Part shown: piece by piece, positions 36,028 through 44,690 of the stretch
How the letters are laid out: each line of letters starts with the position of its first letter
Numbering within the stretch: the stretch's first letter is position 1
Notes under the pieces: model-generated
Database searches by the model: none
Told to the model about the DNA's origin: nothing
The model's input: the letters and a program-made list of their open reading frames with translations, nothing else
Made by a program: the position numbers and the translations under genes
Assembly: GCF_003555545.1 (NCBI RefSeq)
Contig: NZ_CP032157.1
Coordinates: 7,692,546 to 7,756,545, forward strand
Direction: 5' to 3'
From: Paraflavitalea soli
Lineage (GTDB): Bacteria > Bacteroidota > Bacteroidia > Chitinophagales > Chitinophagaceae
Length of the DNA stretch: 64,000 nucleotides

Positions 36028-37218
36028 TCATTTTTTAGTATGAAGTATTATCTCGTTGCGCGTACCTCTCTTGTATGGTTGGCATTGAGCAGTGCCGCAT
36101 TTTCGTTGTCCGCAGGTCCCAGTGCGCGGCTTTTGAAAAGGCCTTTGCCGGTTACATCCTCCTCGTGGCCGCCACTGCCCATGCATTGCCGGCCGCTCCA
36201 GTTGTAGTATATGAAAAGGCCTCGGCCTTTTGTATATCCTGCTCGTCCGATCTGCGCAATCACCGCAGGCAGGTTCCTCGCCCGACGAACCTTCAGCGTA
36301 GGCAGCTTGCCTTGTTGCCTCACTGTATTCTTCTATTGTTTCGTGTAATTTGCTCTCAATTCGTGTTTCAGGTATTCGGGCCACTTCTTGCCTTTTTTCT
36401 TCCTCAGCGCATTCTCCCTCGTTGCCTTGGTGCCTTGATGCCTCGTTGCCTTCTTCCCTTTCTGCCTCGTTGCCTTTCCTCAGCGCCTCCAGTATCTTCA
36501 CAGCGCCCCCTTTTACCAATACTTCTTCTCCATCCACCAGCTTATAAAGTTGAATACCCATTACCTGAACCAGTACATCACCCGGTTTCCCATTTATTTG
36601 ATACTCCAGGCAAATCGCTCCCGGCGTTTTCCGGCTAAGCGGTAGCAATTCACTCCTTTGGATATTGTTGGAATAACTGTCATTGCTAAAATTCACCAGA
36701 ACGGCGCCACTCACCATGCGGATATGTGTAGCTTCTTTCGGATATCCTTTCCGCTTATAGGCAATGAAGGGAGCAATCTGTATATTCATCTTACCCGTGG
36801 TAGCATCGAGGCTATGTGTAGGCCGTACCCGCAAAACCGTATCCAGCGAAAGCTTTTTGTTGAGATCAAAACCCGTTAGTACACTTACATCTCCTCCGGC
36901 CGCACACCGGCTGCCATAGCGATGCTGTTTATCAGCCTGGCCGGCCTTGTGAAGCAATCCGTTCATATGACCATTTAGCGTAGTACAGCGTACACCATCC
37001 AACATACCGCCCAACGCCCGGCGCAATAGCGTGGCATCCATTATCGCCTGCTTGAATTCACGGGCATTCGTACGCGTAAGTTCAAAATTTTCATGCGTTA
37101 ACACCCTTTCACGCGTAGGCCCCGTCTTTTTCCCCACAATTTTACCTTCCGCAGTATGGCGAAACGTCAGGTCATCGATCGTTCCGCGTATCGTTACAAC
37201 ACTTTCATACTTTGCCAT
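36028..37218 (-). CDS. Unknown protein with repeat-derived C-terminal extension
   Basis: A 396-residue frame. Residues 1-248 (MAKYESVVTIRGTIDDLTFR to VKGGAVKILEALRKG) look like a normal compact protein of a Bacteroidota hypothetical family, with alternating strands and a basic N-terminus. Beyond that, residues 249-396 are charged and low-complexity (KGNEAEREEGNEASRHQGNEGECAEEEKRQE) and then rich in Arg/Gln/Cys. This starts exactly where the DNA becomes an 8-bp tandem array (36421-36476). I infer that the array replaced the original stop and translation runs on into former intergenic DNA. The start is chosen for the conserved-looking MAKYESVV. Function unknown. Confidence 0.5.
   Translation of the reverse strand: MAKYESVVTIRGTIDDLTFRHTAEGKIVGKKTGPTRERVLTHENFELTRTNAREFKQAIMDATLLRRALGGMLDGVRCTTLNGHMNGLLHKAGQADKQHRYGSRCAAGGDVSVLTGFDLNKKLSLDTVLRVRPTHSLDATTGKMNIQIAPFIAYKRKGYPKEATHIRMVSGAVLVNFSNDSYSNNIQRSELLPLSRKTPGAICLEYQINGKPGDVLVQVMGIQLYKLVDGEEVLVKGGAVKILEALRKGNEAEREEGNEASRHQGNEGECAEEEKRQEVARIPETRIESKLHETIEEYSEATRQAAYAEGSSGEEPACGDCADRTSRIYKRPRPFHILQLERPAMHGQWRPRGGCNRQRPFQKPRTGTCGQRKCGTAQCQPYKRGTRNEIILHTKK
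36421..36476. repeat. Octamer array GTTGCCTT/GATGCCTC, 7 units, inside the reading frame
   Basis: GTTGCCTT, GGTGCCTT, GATGCCTC, GTTGCCTT, CTTCCCTT, TCTGCCTC, GTTGCCTT in exact 8-bp register. It is read through on the minus strand as Glu/Gly/Asn/Arg-rich peptide. Confidence 0.8.
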
Positions 37219-37304
37219 AAGAAATAGATTTTAATAGTTATCAATAGGAATTGGAAATACTTTTGTTGGTCCATCGCCTCCGCATGGCGGGGATGCTTTT
37301 CTTC

Positions 37305-37349
37305 TCTGCCTTTCTGTCTTTCCTCGTTGCCTTTTTGCCTCGCTGCCTT
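37305..37349. repeat. Octamer array TCTGCCTT/TTTGCCTC
   Basis: TCTGCCTT, TCTGTCTT, a 5-bp spacer, GTTGCCTT, TTTGCCTC, GCTGCCTT: the same word family as at 36421 and 51516. Confidence 0.75.
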
Positions 37350-37839
37350 TTCTTCTTTCCCAAATCTCGTTCCTTGTTTTTCATTTTCCAAATCACCCCT
37401 GTCCGGAAATGGTCAATTTGGTCGGATATGACTAAAATGACCAAAATGGTCTGTCAAAGAAGACTCGAGGTGGTTCGTTTCGGACCAACCTGGTGCCCAA
37501 CACAGGCGGATCTGTGGGGCCATTACGAATGGCCTCAACCGTTAAATAAGAATGAATTTCAGGGTGGAGGAGTAGTCCTGGGGCAGACCTGGGATAATTG
37601 TTTCCTCCTGCCTGACCGAAATTGACATGCCGGTAGTTAGGTAATAATTTGCTAATAGTAAGACAATAGTAAGACGAGGAGGCTCAAATGTAGGTTGGGC
37701 GCCGATATGCGTTCAAAAGAGGCTGAACGGTCCTTGTCAGCAGGAAGATAAAATGAAGATATAAGCTGCTGCAATTCATATCAAATGAAGATACAAAAAA
37801 CTCTTTGAAGACACATTAAACCTGAATGTCTTTTTACAC

Positions 37840-37877
37840 TTCCGGACGTTTCCGGTCTTCCCGACTTTCGGACTTTC
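37840..37877. repeat. GGACTTTC-type array, about 8-bp period
   Basis: GACGTTTCC, GGTCTTCC, CGACTTTC, GGACTTTC. Shares 19 bp (CTTCCCGACTTTCGGACTT) with the array at 22031. Confidence 0.7.
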
Positions 37878-37988
37878 AAAGCCTGGTGCAAGGAACTGTC
37901 ATCCAAACTTATTTCGTTACCGGCGCAAGTATGCAGGGTTAGCCTTGTGCGGCAGCGTACTTGTGCCTGCATGGAAAACGTATATCCC

Positions 37989-38009
37989 TTGCCGATTGCC
38001 GACTGCCGG
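37989..38009. repeat. Heptamer array TTGCCGA, 3 units
   Basis: TTGCCGA, TTGCCGA, CTGCCGG in 7-bp register, followed by the word CGAAGCAAACGTGTATTC and the next array. Confidence 0.75.
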
Positions 38010-38033
38010 GATTATCGAAGCAAACGTGTATTC

Positions 38034-38061
38034 GCTCGTAGCTCACAGCTCGAAGCTTATT
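38034..38061. repeat. Heptamer array GCTCGTA, 4 units, containing the DUF1801 stop
   Basis: GCTCGTA, GCTCACA, GCTCGAA, GCTTATT. The minus-strand stop codon at 38057-38059 lies inside the last unit. Confidence 0.8.
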
Positions 38062-38435
38062 TCTTCACCCCCGCAATCTTCTTCATCCGGTGCTTCACAA
38101 TCTTGGTGATCAGCCCCAGCGGCATCTCCTGGTCCAGCGGAAACTGTACCGAACCCTTGCCCGTTTTATAACCCGCCAGGTCTTTTTTCGAAGGCCTTTT
38201 CTCCCGTAGGCGCCGGGAAAAAACCAATATGTTTTTTGAAAGCCGCAAACAATACCAGCTGCTTGCCATTAAGCATAAACGTGGGCATCGCATACTTGAT
38301 CGCTTCCTCCGCGTCAGGCGCCGCCGCCCTTACCGTAGCCCGTATTTGTTTCAATACCTTTTGTACCGGGGCCGGAAACCCGGCAATATAGGCGTCAATA
38401 TTGGCGGCAGGCGCCGTCATCGTTTTGGTAGCCAT
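38057..38435 (-). pseudogene. DUF1801 protein gene with a +1 frameshift at an A6 run
   Basis: The first frame from 38435 reads MATKTMTAPAANIDAYIAGFPAPVQKVLKQIRATVRAAAPDAEEAIKYAMPTFMLNGKQLVLFAAFKKHIGFFPAPTGEKAF, the usual DUF1801 start, then goes out of frame at a run of six A (minus strand, about 38187-38192). The expected C-terminal half, KKDLAGYKTGKGSVQFPLDQEMPLGLITKIVKHRMKKI, continues in the next frame down to 38057. One base too many (or two too few) in the homopolymer explains it. It may be a real mutation, phase variation or a base-call error. Read as one gene it would be about 125 residues, a small cytoplasmic YdhG-like protein of unknown role. CAAATTTA at 38466-38473 (TAAATTTG on the minus strand) is a candidate -7 box. 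Confidence 0.75.
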
Positions 38436-38598
38436 CCTGCGTATTTTTAGATGAAGCGAATACTACAAATTTATCCCTTACCGCCCTTTTCATTCCATGT
38501 GAATGCGACAAAACAAGGGCCTTTCGCGACTAAATAAAAACAGCATAAGTACACACTGCCCCCCGATACCGCAGGACAGTCAATCATCCTTCCCCCGT

Positions 38599-38606
38599 TA
38601 CATTTG
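38599..38606 (+). promoter_or_regulatory. Candidate -7 box for the PL26/YetA-like gene
   Basis: TACATTTG matches TAnnTTTG exactly and lies 28 bp before the ATG at 38635. No TTG is found at 19-21 bp upstream. It falls inside the longer alternative frame from 38503 and so supports the later start. Confidence 0.45.
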
Positions 38607-38634
38607 TTCATCATCCAATACAAGCACACTAACG

Positions 38635-41373
38635 ATGAACAAAAAGCCTGCCCTTTCCCGCCGCCATTTTGTTAAGCATTCCATGGTACTCGCTGCCGGC
38701 CTGCCCCTGGTCAATACCCTGCCAGCCTGGGCCAATTCAAGTACAGAAGAAGGACCGCTGCCCCCACCCATACCCCTCCAATGGCTCGATGGCCAGTCCC
38801 CCGTCCTGCCCGGTGGTGTCACCTGGGGTATGCCCTGGCCCAAAGGCGCTATACCGAAAAACACTGCGTTCGCCTTGCAGCAAACCGGCGGCTCACAACT
38901 GCTCCTCCAGTCATGGCCCCTGGCTTACTGGCCTGATGGCTCCCTCAAATGGTCCGCCCACGCTGCCGCCTGGCAGCAACCCGTTACCGGCCCCCTGCAA
39001 TTGCTGACCACCAAAGCCCCCGCTACCAACCCCGCACCCATGGCCACCGAAGCTGCCGGTACCATTACCATCAATACAGGCCTCATCACCGCCACCATTA
39101 ATAAAAAAGGAACCACCCTCATTCAGTCATTGACACGCAATGGAAAGGCCATCGCACAGCAGGGAAAGCTCATCCTGCTCACCCGCAGCAATCCCGATAA
39201 CGAACCCGGCACACCAGCCACCAATGAATCCTTCACCGGCAATATAGCTTCCATCACCCTCGAACAAAATGGCGCCATAAGGACCGTCGTAAAAATAGAA
39301 GGCAAACATACCGGCACCAATGACCGCAGTTGGCTGCCCTTTGTATTGCGCCTGTATTTTTACAAGGACAGCGATGCCATTCGTATACTCCACACCATCA
39401 CCTTTGATGGCGACGAACAAAAAGATTTCATCAGTGGCCTCGGCATCCGCTTCAGCGTGCCCATGCAGCAGGAAGAATTGCACAACCGCCACATCCGCTT
39501 CACCGGCGAAGCCCAGGGCATTTTTGCAGAAGCCGTACGCGGATTGACCGGCCTTCGCCGCGATCCCGGCAACGCCATCACAGAGGCGCAAACAGCCGGT
39601 AAAGCCACGCCGCCCCTCAGCCAGTTTCCGGCAGCAGTAGCCCAACGCCTCCAATACATTCCCGCCTTTGGCGATTACACCCTCTTGCAGGCTTCGCCAC
39701 ATGCCTTCCATATCCAAAAGCGCACCCGCGAGGGCTATGGATGGATACAAGCTGCTCATGGCACAAGATCATCGGGCATGGTCTACCTGGGTTCCCCCAC
39801 TGGCGGCATCGCCCTCGGTATCCGCAACTGTTGGCAATCCTACCCCGCCCAGCTGGATATCCGCAATGCACACACGGAAACCGCTACACTCACCGCCTGG
39901 CTCTGGGCGCCCAAAGCCAATCCCATGGACCTTCGTTTTTACCACGATGGCATGGGCCAGGATACCTTCGAAAAACAACGCGAAGGCCTCGAAATTACCT
40001 ACGAAGATTATGAACCCGGTTTCGGATCACCCGTAGGCGTGGCCCGCACCAGCGAATTAATGCTGCATGTATTGCCCGCCACCCCCTCCAATCAACAGTT
40101 GGCCCACCTGGCCACTGCCCTTCAGCAGCCACCCTTCCTGGTAGCGGCCCCCGCCGTATACACTGCCGCCGGCGTGTTCGGTACCGGTTGGAACCAGCCA
40201 TCGCCCCCTTCTGCAAGAAAGCAAGCCATCGAAGACCAGCTTGCAGCTTACTTCGATTTTTACCAGCAGCAGGTAGACCAGCACCACTGGTACGGCTTCT
40301 GGAACTATGGCGATGTTATGCACTCCTACGACAAGGACCGCCACACCTGGAAATACGATATCGGCGGTTTTGCCTGGGACAATTCCGAGCTCTCCACCGA
40401 CCTCTGGTTATGGTATTATTTTCTCTACACCGGCCGCGCCGATACCTTCCGCATGGCCGAAGCCATGACCCGCCATACCGGCGAGGTCGATGTCCACCAC
40501 CTCGGTCCCTTCAGTCCCCTCGGTTCCCGCCACAACGTCCAGCACTGGGGTTGCAGCGCTAAGCAGCTCCGCATTTCCACCGTGGCCAATCGCCGCTTTT
40601 ATTATTACCTCACTGCCGATGAGCGCGTGGGCGATCTCATGCGCCAGCAGGTAGAAGCCCACCGTACCCTCAGCACCATCGTGCCCGGCCGCAAAGTCGG
40701 CCAGCAGCCTGCCACGCAGGAAGGCTATGCCAGTGTGTCCCTGGGCACCGATTGGGGCGCCATCGCCGCCGCCTGGCTCACCGAATGGGAACGTACCGGC
40801 AATGAGCAAATACGCGAAAGACTGTTCCAAAGTATGCGCACCATCGGCCGGCAACCTTATGGTTTCTTTACCGGCACCGCCAATATGGAGCTCAATACCG
40901 GCAAATTCCAACTAATGGATAAAGCCCGCCCCACTGCCTCCCACCTCAACGCCGTGTTCGGATTGGCAGAGATTTGTGCCGAGTTGATACAGTTGACTGA
41001 CATTCCGGCCTTTGAAAAAGCGTGGCTTCAATATTGCGAGCTCTACAACGCTTCCCAGGAAGAGCAAAAAGCAGCATTGGGAACCGCCTTAGGTAAGCTA
41101 AATTTGCAGCAGGCACATGCCCGGTTGACCGCTTTCGTGGCCCGCCGCAGAAAAGACGACCGCCTTGCCCAACGCGCCTGGAAGGAGTTTTTCGATGGGG
41201 GAGCGGGCATCCGCAATCCCAACCTGGTCCCGCACCAGCTCAAAGGACCCGAAGTATTGAACCCGGTAGAGGAAGTGGAAAATATCTCCACCAACGCCAC
41301 CGCCCAATGGGGCCTCACCGCCCTGGTCCTGCTCGGTTACATCGGCCCCTCCTTACCAGCCGCCAATAGCTAA
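38635..41373 (+). CDS. Tat-exported PL26/YetA-like (exo-rhamnogalacturonan lyase family) protein
   Basis: A 912-residue protein from the Met at 38635. The N-terminus has a twin-arginine signal (SRRHFVK, residues 8-14, followed by SMVLAAGLPLVNTLPAWA). The mature chain resembles the three-domain PcRGLX/YetA family: a first beta domain (PLQWLDGQSPVLPGGVTWGMPWPKGAIP, SWPLAYWPDGSLKWSAHA), a middle domain (LYFYKDSDAIRILHTITFDGDEQKDFISGLGIRFSVP) and an (alpha/alpha) region (HWYGFWNYGDVMHSYDKDRHTWKYDIGGFAWDNSE). Family members degrade rhamnogalacturonan from its ends. Substrate assignment here is tentative. The frame from 38503 would bury the Tat motif, so it is rejected. The last codon and the stop lie inside a heptamer array. 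Confidence 0.65.
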   Translation: MNKKPALSRRHFVKHSMVLAAGLPLVNTLPAWANSSTEEGPLPPPIPLQWLDGQSPVLPGGVTWGMPWPKGAIPKNTAFALQQTGGSQLLLQSWPLAYWPDGSLKWSAHAAAWQQPVTGPLQLLTTKAPATNPAPMATEAAGTITINTGLITATINKKGTTLIQSLTRNGKAIAQQGKLILLTRSNPDNEPGTPATNESFTGNIASITLEQNGAIRTVVKIEGKHTGTNDRSWLPFVLRLYFYKDSDAIRILHTITFDGDEQKDFISGLGIRFSVPMQQEELHNRHIRFTGEAQGIFAEAVRGLTGLRRDPGNAITEAQTAGKATPPLSQFPAAVAQRLQYIPAFGDYTLLQASPHAFHIQKRTREGYGWIQAAHGTRSSGMVYLGSPTGGIALGIRNCWQSYPAQLDIRNAHTETATLTAWLWAPKANPMDLRFYHDGMGQDTFEKQREGLEITYEDYEPGFGSPVGVARTSELMLHVLPATPSNQQLAHLATALQQPPFLVAAPAVYTAAGVFGTGWNQPSPPSARKQAIEDQLAAYFDFYQQQVDQHHWYGFWNYGDVMHSYDKDRHTWKYDIGGFAWDNSELSTDLWLWYYFLYTGRADTFRMAEAMTRHTGEVDVHHLGPFSPLGSRHNVQHWGCSAKQLRISTVANRRFYYYLTADERVGDLMRQQVEAHRTLSTIVPGRKVGQQPATQEGYASVSLGTDWGAIAAAWLTEWERTGNEQIRERLFQSMRTIGRQPYGFFTGTANMELNTGKFQLMDKARPTASHLNAVFGLAEICAELIQLTDIPAFEKAWLQYCELYNASQEEQKAALGTALGKLNLQQAHARLTAFVARRRKDDRLAQRAWKEFFDGGAGIRNPNLVPHQLKGPEVLNPVEEVENISTNATAQWGLTALVLLGYIGPSLPAANS

Positions 41374-41416
41374 CCGCTATTGGCTAACAGCTAAAGGCTA
41401 AAAGCTAACAGCTAAT
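41368..41416. repeat. Heptamer array AGCTAAC, 7 units, starting in the last codon
   Basis: AGCTAAC, CGCTATT, GGCTAAC, AGCTAAA, GGCTAAA, AGCTAAC, AGCTAAT. The first unit supplies the final Ser codon AGC and the stop TAA (41371-41373) of the upstream gene. Confidence 0.9.
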
Positions 41417-41429
41417 AGCGAAGCAAACG

Positions 41430-41450
41430 ACTGCCGATTGCCGATTGCCG
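41430..41450. repeat. Heptamer array ACTGCCG/ATTGCCG, 3 units
   Basis: ACTGCCG, ATTGCCG, ATTGCCG directly after the word CGAAGCAAACG, 55 bp before the antiporter ATG. Confidence 0.75.
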
Positions 41451-41505
41451 CCGCCTCCCCCGGGAAGCACCAACAAAGTCTAATAGAAAAACATTATCGT
41501 TCCGT

Positions 41506-43587
41506 ATGCAGGATTCCTTTTTATTCCAGGCCATGATCTACCTGGCCGCTGCCGTCATCATGGTCCCTATTGCCAAAAGGTTCGGGTTAGGCTCCGTATT
41601 GGGCTACCTCCTGGCAGGCATCATCATGGGCCCCGCCGTTTTCAACCTCATCGGTAAAGAAGGCGAGGACCTGATGCATTTTGCCGAGTTTGGCGTGGTG
41701 ATGATGCTGTTTGTGATTGGCCTCGAGCTCGAACCCTCCCGCCTCTGGCGCCTGCGCAGGTCCATCATCGGCATGGGCGGTATGCAGGTCGTCCTCACCG
41801 CCATCGTGGTGATGGGTATCACCTTGCTCTTCAATATTAGCTGGCGCGAAGCCCTGGCCCTTGGCATGATCATTTCCCTGTCGTCTACCGCCATTGTACT
41901 CCAGTCCCTGCAGGAAAAAGGACTGATGCAAACCGCCGCCGGCCAAAGCTCTTTTTCCGTTTTGCTCTTCCAGGATATTGCCGTCATCCCCATGTTGGCC
42001 CTCTTCCCCCTCTTGTCCGCCGATGCAGGCAGCGACCATCCTGCTACCCACAACAGTGGCATGGTGGGCCAGCTCCCCGCATGGGCGCAAACCCTCTTGG
42101 TATTCGGGTCCGTATTGTTCATCATCGTGGTGGGTCGCTACCTTACCCGTCCCTTGTTCCGCCTCATTGCCAGGACAGGCATGCGCGAAATGTTTACCGC
42201 CACCGCCTTGCTGCTTGTGGTAGGCATTGCCGTGCTCATGACGTCCGTAGGCCTTAGCCCCGCCCTCGGCACCTTCCTCGCTGGTGTCGTATTGGCCAAC
42301 AGCGAATACCGCCACGAACTCGAAAGCGATATCGATCCCTTCAAAGGCCTCCTCCTCGGTCTGTTCTTTATAGCTGTGGGCGCGTCCATCAATTTCGGGC
42401 TCATCCTGCCACATCCCTTCCTTATCCTCGGATTGGTCTTGGGCCTCATCCTCGTCAAGATGATCGTATTGTTCATCGTGGGCAAAGCCTTCCGTATGAG
42501 CACCGCCCAGAATTTTATCTTTTCCGTAGGCCTCAGCCAGGTGGGAGAATTTGCTTTTGTACTCATTAGTTTTTCTGCCCAGGGGGCCATCCTGTCCAAA
42601 GAGACCACCGATATCATGATGGCTGTGGTGGCCCTCAGCATGGCCCTCACCCCCTTGCTCATGATGGTCAACGAAAAGTTGATCGTGCCCCGCTTATGCG
42701 CCACTACTGCCGCTACCCTCGTGGTGCGAGAAAGCGATGTACAGGCCGAGAACAATCCCGTCATCATTGCAGGCTATGGCCATTTTGGTAATACCGTAGG
42801 TCGTTTCTTACGGGCCAACAACATCAGCACCACCATCCTCGATACCGATAGCGACAATGTCGATTGGCTACGCCGTATCGGCTACCAGGTATATTATGGT
42901 GATGCCAGCCGGGCCAACCTCCTCGAAATTGCAGGCGCCAAACAGGCCAAGCTAATTGTCATTGCCATTGGCGATGGCAAGAAACGCCTCGAGGTCATCG
43001 ATACCATCAAAAAACATTTCCCCGATCTGCAGATGCTCGTGCGTTCTTCCAACCGCTACGATGCCTATGATCTTATGAATGCCGGTATGCTCCATATTTA
43101 CCGCGAAACCCTCGATACCAGCCTCCGCCTGGGCGTCGATGCCATGAAGATGCTGGGGTATACCCCCGCTGTGGCCGACAGGGCCGCCAAAACCTTTTTC
43201 ACCCACGATGAGAAGGCCCTCAAATACCTCTCCACCATCCGCAATGATGAAGAGTACATTACCGCCGCCCGCCGCAATATGGAAGAGCTCATCAGGCTCG
43301 TACAGGCCGATCGCGTAGTGCAGGAGCCTAACCGCGAATTGGCCGGTTCCCTGTCCGGAACCAATATCACCGCCGATGACCTCTCCGCCGAAATGCTCAC
43401 CGTCAGGTCCGATGCCGGCGCCAATGCCTCCTTGTCAAATGTCGCATTGCCCGCCGCTACCACCGCTGGAGCCAGCCAGCACAACGGAGAGCAACACAGC
43501 GATCACAACGAACACGGCGAACATAACGAACACAGCGAACACAACGGAGAGCAGCCCGCCGAAGACCAGGTCCGCCAGCCAGACTAG
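41506..43587 (+). CDS. CPA2-family cation:proton antiporter with TrkA-N domain (KefB/C-like)
   Basis: A 693-residue inner-membrane protein. Residues 1-390 form about twelve membrane helices with the CPA2 features SVLGYLLAGIIMGP, FVIGLELEPSRLWRLRR and ALGMIISLSSTAIVLQSLQEKGL. Residues about 415-535 are a Rossmann TrkA-N/RCK domain (IAGYGHFGNTVGRFL), as in KefB/KefC glutathione-gated potassium efflux systems. Residues 540-640 are helical. The last 45 residues are a His/Asn/Glu-rich tail (QHNGEQHSDHNEHGEHNEHSE) made of near-repeating codons, which may bind metal. Likely role: K+/H+ or Na+/H+ exchange under electrophile or pH stress. Confidence 0.9.
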   Translation: MQDSFLFQAMIYLAAAVIMVPIAKRFGLGSVLGYLLAGIIMGPAVFNLIGKEGEDLMHFAEFGVVMMLFVIGLELEPSRLWRLRRSIIGMGGMQVVLTAIVVMGITLLFNISWREALALGMIISLSSTAIVLQSLQEKGLMQTAAGQSSFSVLLFQDIAVIPMLALFPLLSADAGSDHPATHNSGMVGQLPAWAQTLLVFGSVLFIIVVGRYLTRPLFRLIARTGMREMFTATALLLVVGIAVLMTSVGLSPALGTFLAGVVLANSEYRHELESDIDPFKGLLLGLFFIAVGASINFGLILPHPFLILGLVLGLILVKMIVLFIVGKAFRMSTAQNFIFSVGLSQVGEFAFVLISFSAQGAILSKETTDIMMAVVALSMALTPLLMMVNEKLIVPRLCATTAATLVVRESDVQAENNPVIIAGYGHFGNTVGRFLRANNISTTILDTDSDNVDWLRRIGYQVYYGDASRANLLEIAGAKQAKLIVIAIGDGKKRLEVIDTIKKHFPDLQMLVRSSNRYDAYDLMNAGMLHIYRETLDTSLRLGVDAMKMLGYTPAVADRAAKTFFTHDEKALKYLSTIRNDEEYITAARRNMEELIRLVQADRVVQEPNRELAGSLSGTNITADDLSAEMLTVRSDAGANASLSNVALPAATTAGASQHNGEQHSDHNEHGEHNEHSEHNGEQPAEDQVRQPD

Positions 43588-43674
43588 CACCGGTGTACTG
43601 CACCTCGCCATCGAGACAAACTCTGTGCAGATCCGTGCCATCTGTGAGCTACCCTTCGAAGCAAACGTGTATTA

Positions 43675-43702
43675 AGCTAACAGCTAACACCTAAAAGCTA
43701 AC
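43675..43702. repeat. Heptamer array AGCTAAC, 4 units
   Basis: AGCTAAC, AGCTAAC, ACCTAAA, AGCTAAC after the word CGAAGCAAACGTGTATT, in the gap 43588-43785. Nothing else was recognised in that gap. Confidence 0.8.
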
Positions 43703-43785
43703 TCCCACTCCCTACTCATTTAGTAGAAATGTATTATCTTACCGCCCCTGATACGTATCCATATTAACCAGTATTAAACATCAAG

Positions 43786-44673
43786 ATGAAAAAGATCTAT
43801 TTAAGTGACGCAGGCCCAAAAGTTTCACCGGCTATTTATGGTTTTTACCGGTGGCAGGAAGTAGACAACAAAGAGAAGGCAATGGAAAAGACCATCAACC
43901 TTTGCCTCGAACTCGGCATCAATACCTTTGATCATGCAGATATTTATGGCGGATATGCCTGTGAAGAACTCTTTGGCAATGTGATAGCACAAGGCTCTGT
44001 AAAAAGAGAAGACCTCGTTATCTTCACGAAATGCGGCGTACTCGAACCACATCCCGCCCGGCCCGATGTGCGCATCAGGTATTGCGATACCTCCAAAGAC
44101 CATATCCTCAAAAGCGTCGACAGCTCACTCAAAAAACTCAGGACCGATTACATAGACATCTTCCTGCTCAACAACCTCGATCCTATTTCCAACCTCGAAG
44201 AGACCGCCCTCACCCTCCAAAGGTTGAAGGAATCCGGTAAGGTAAAGAATATAGGCGTCGTCAATTTCTCCGTGTTCCAGCACCAGCTCCTGGCGTCGTA
44301 CCTTAAAACGCCCCTGGTCACCAACCATGTGGAGTTGAATTTACTCAACACCACCGCCCTCGACAACGGGCAGGTCGATTACAGCAAGCAGCGTTACATG
44401 CGTCCCCTGGCGTCATCTCCCCTGGCAGCCGGACAAATTGCCATCGGGCAAACAGAAAAGGCCATCCGCGTACGCAACAAGCTCCAGGAAATAGGCAAGA
44501 AGTACAATGCCGACCAGGAGTCCATCGCTGTGGCCTGGCTTGTTAAACTGGGAGCGCTGCCACTCGTTGGCACCACTAGCGAACAAAGGATCCGCAACAT
44601 CGTCAATGCCTTCAACATCGACCTCGACAACCAGGATTGGTACGAACTCTACAATGCCTCCAGGGGTGTATAA
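43786..44673 (+). CDS. Aldo-keto reductase, YdhF-like, with atypical Asn at the catalytic His
   Basis: A 295-residue (beta/alpha)8 protein. DHADIYGGY supplies Asp49 and catalytic Tyr54, FTKCG supplies Lys82. At the position of the fourth tetrad residue, usually His in LLIHRPDP, this protein has LLNNLDP, with Asn129. The body (VKNIGVVNFS, NHVELNLLN, RYMRPLASSPLAAGQI, SIAVAWLVKLGALPLVGTTSEQRI) is otherwise that of the YdhF group. Loss of the His may reduce aldehyde activity or change substrate choice. There is no operon partner. Confidence 0.85.
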   Translation: MKKIYLSDAGPKVSPAIYGFYRWQEVDNKEKAMEKTINLCLELGINTFDHADIYGGYACEELFGNVIAQGSVKREDLVIFTKCGVLEPHPARPDVRIRYCDTSKDHILKSVDSSLKKLRTDYIDIFLLNNLDPISNLEETALTLQRLKESGKVKNIGVVNFSVFQHQLLASYLKTPLVTNHVELNLLNTTALDNGQVDYSKQRYMRPLASSPLAAGQIAIGQTEKAIRVRNKLQEIGKKYNADQESIAVAWLVKLGALPLVGTTSEQRIRNIVNAFNIDLDNQDWYELYNASRGV

Positions 44674-44690
44674 GAGCTAGGTTTGTAGGC

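Larger units (their letters stand above)
37219..38056. other. 838-bp region without a supported gene
   Basis: Holds an octamer array (37305-37349), direct repeats of AATAGTAAGAC (near 37654 and 37664), a GGACTTTC-type array (about 37840-37877) and the dispersed word CGAAGCAAACGTGTATTC (38015-38032). A 124-codon plus-strand frame at 37251-37625 starts inside the octamer array and has no family resemblance. Confidence 0.5.

Noticed and set aside
36048-36638. Alternative frames on both strands over the tail of the 36028 gene
   Set aside because: None gives a recognisable family; they look like chance openings in repeat-rich DNA.
37251-37625. A 124-codon plus-strand frame
   Set aside because: It begins inside an octamer array and shows no family signature, ordered hydrophobic pattern or ribosome-binding site.
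38503-38634. Upstream ATG for the Tat-exported protein
   Set aside because: It would put the twin-arginine signal 50 residues inside the protein, and a -7 box lies within this stretch.
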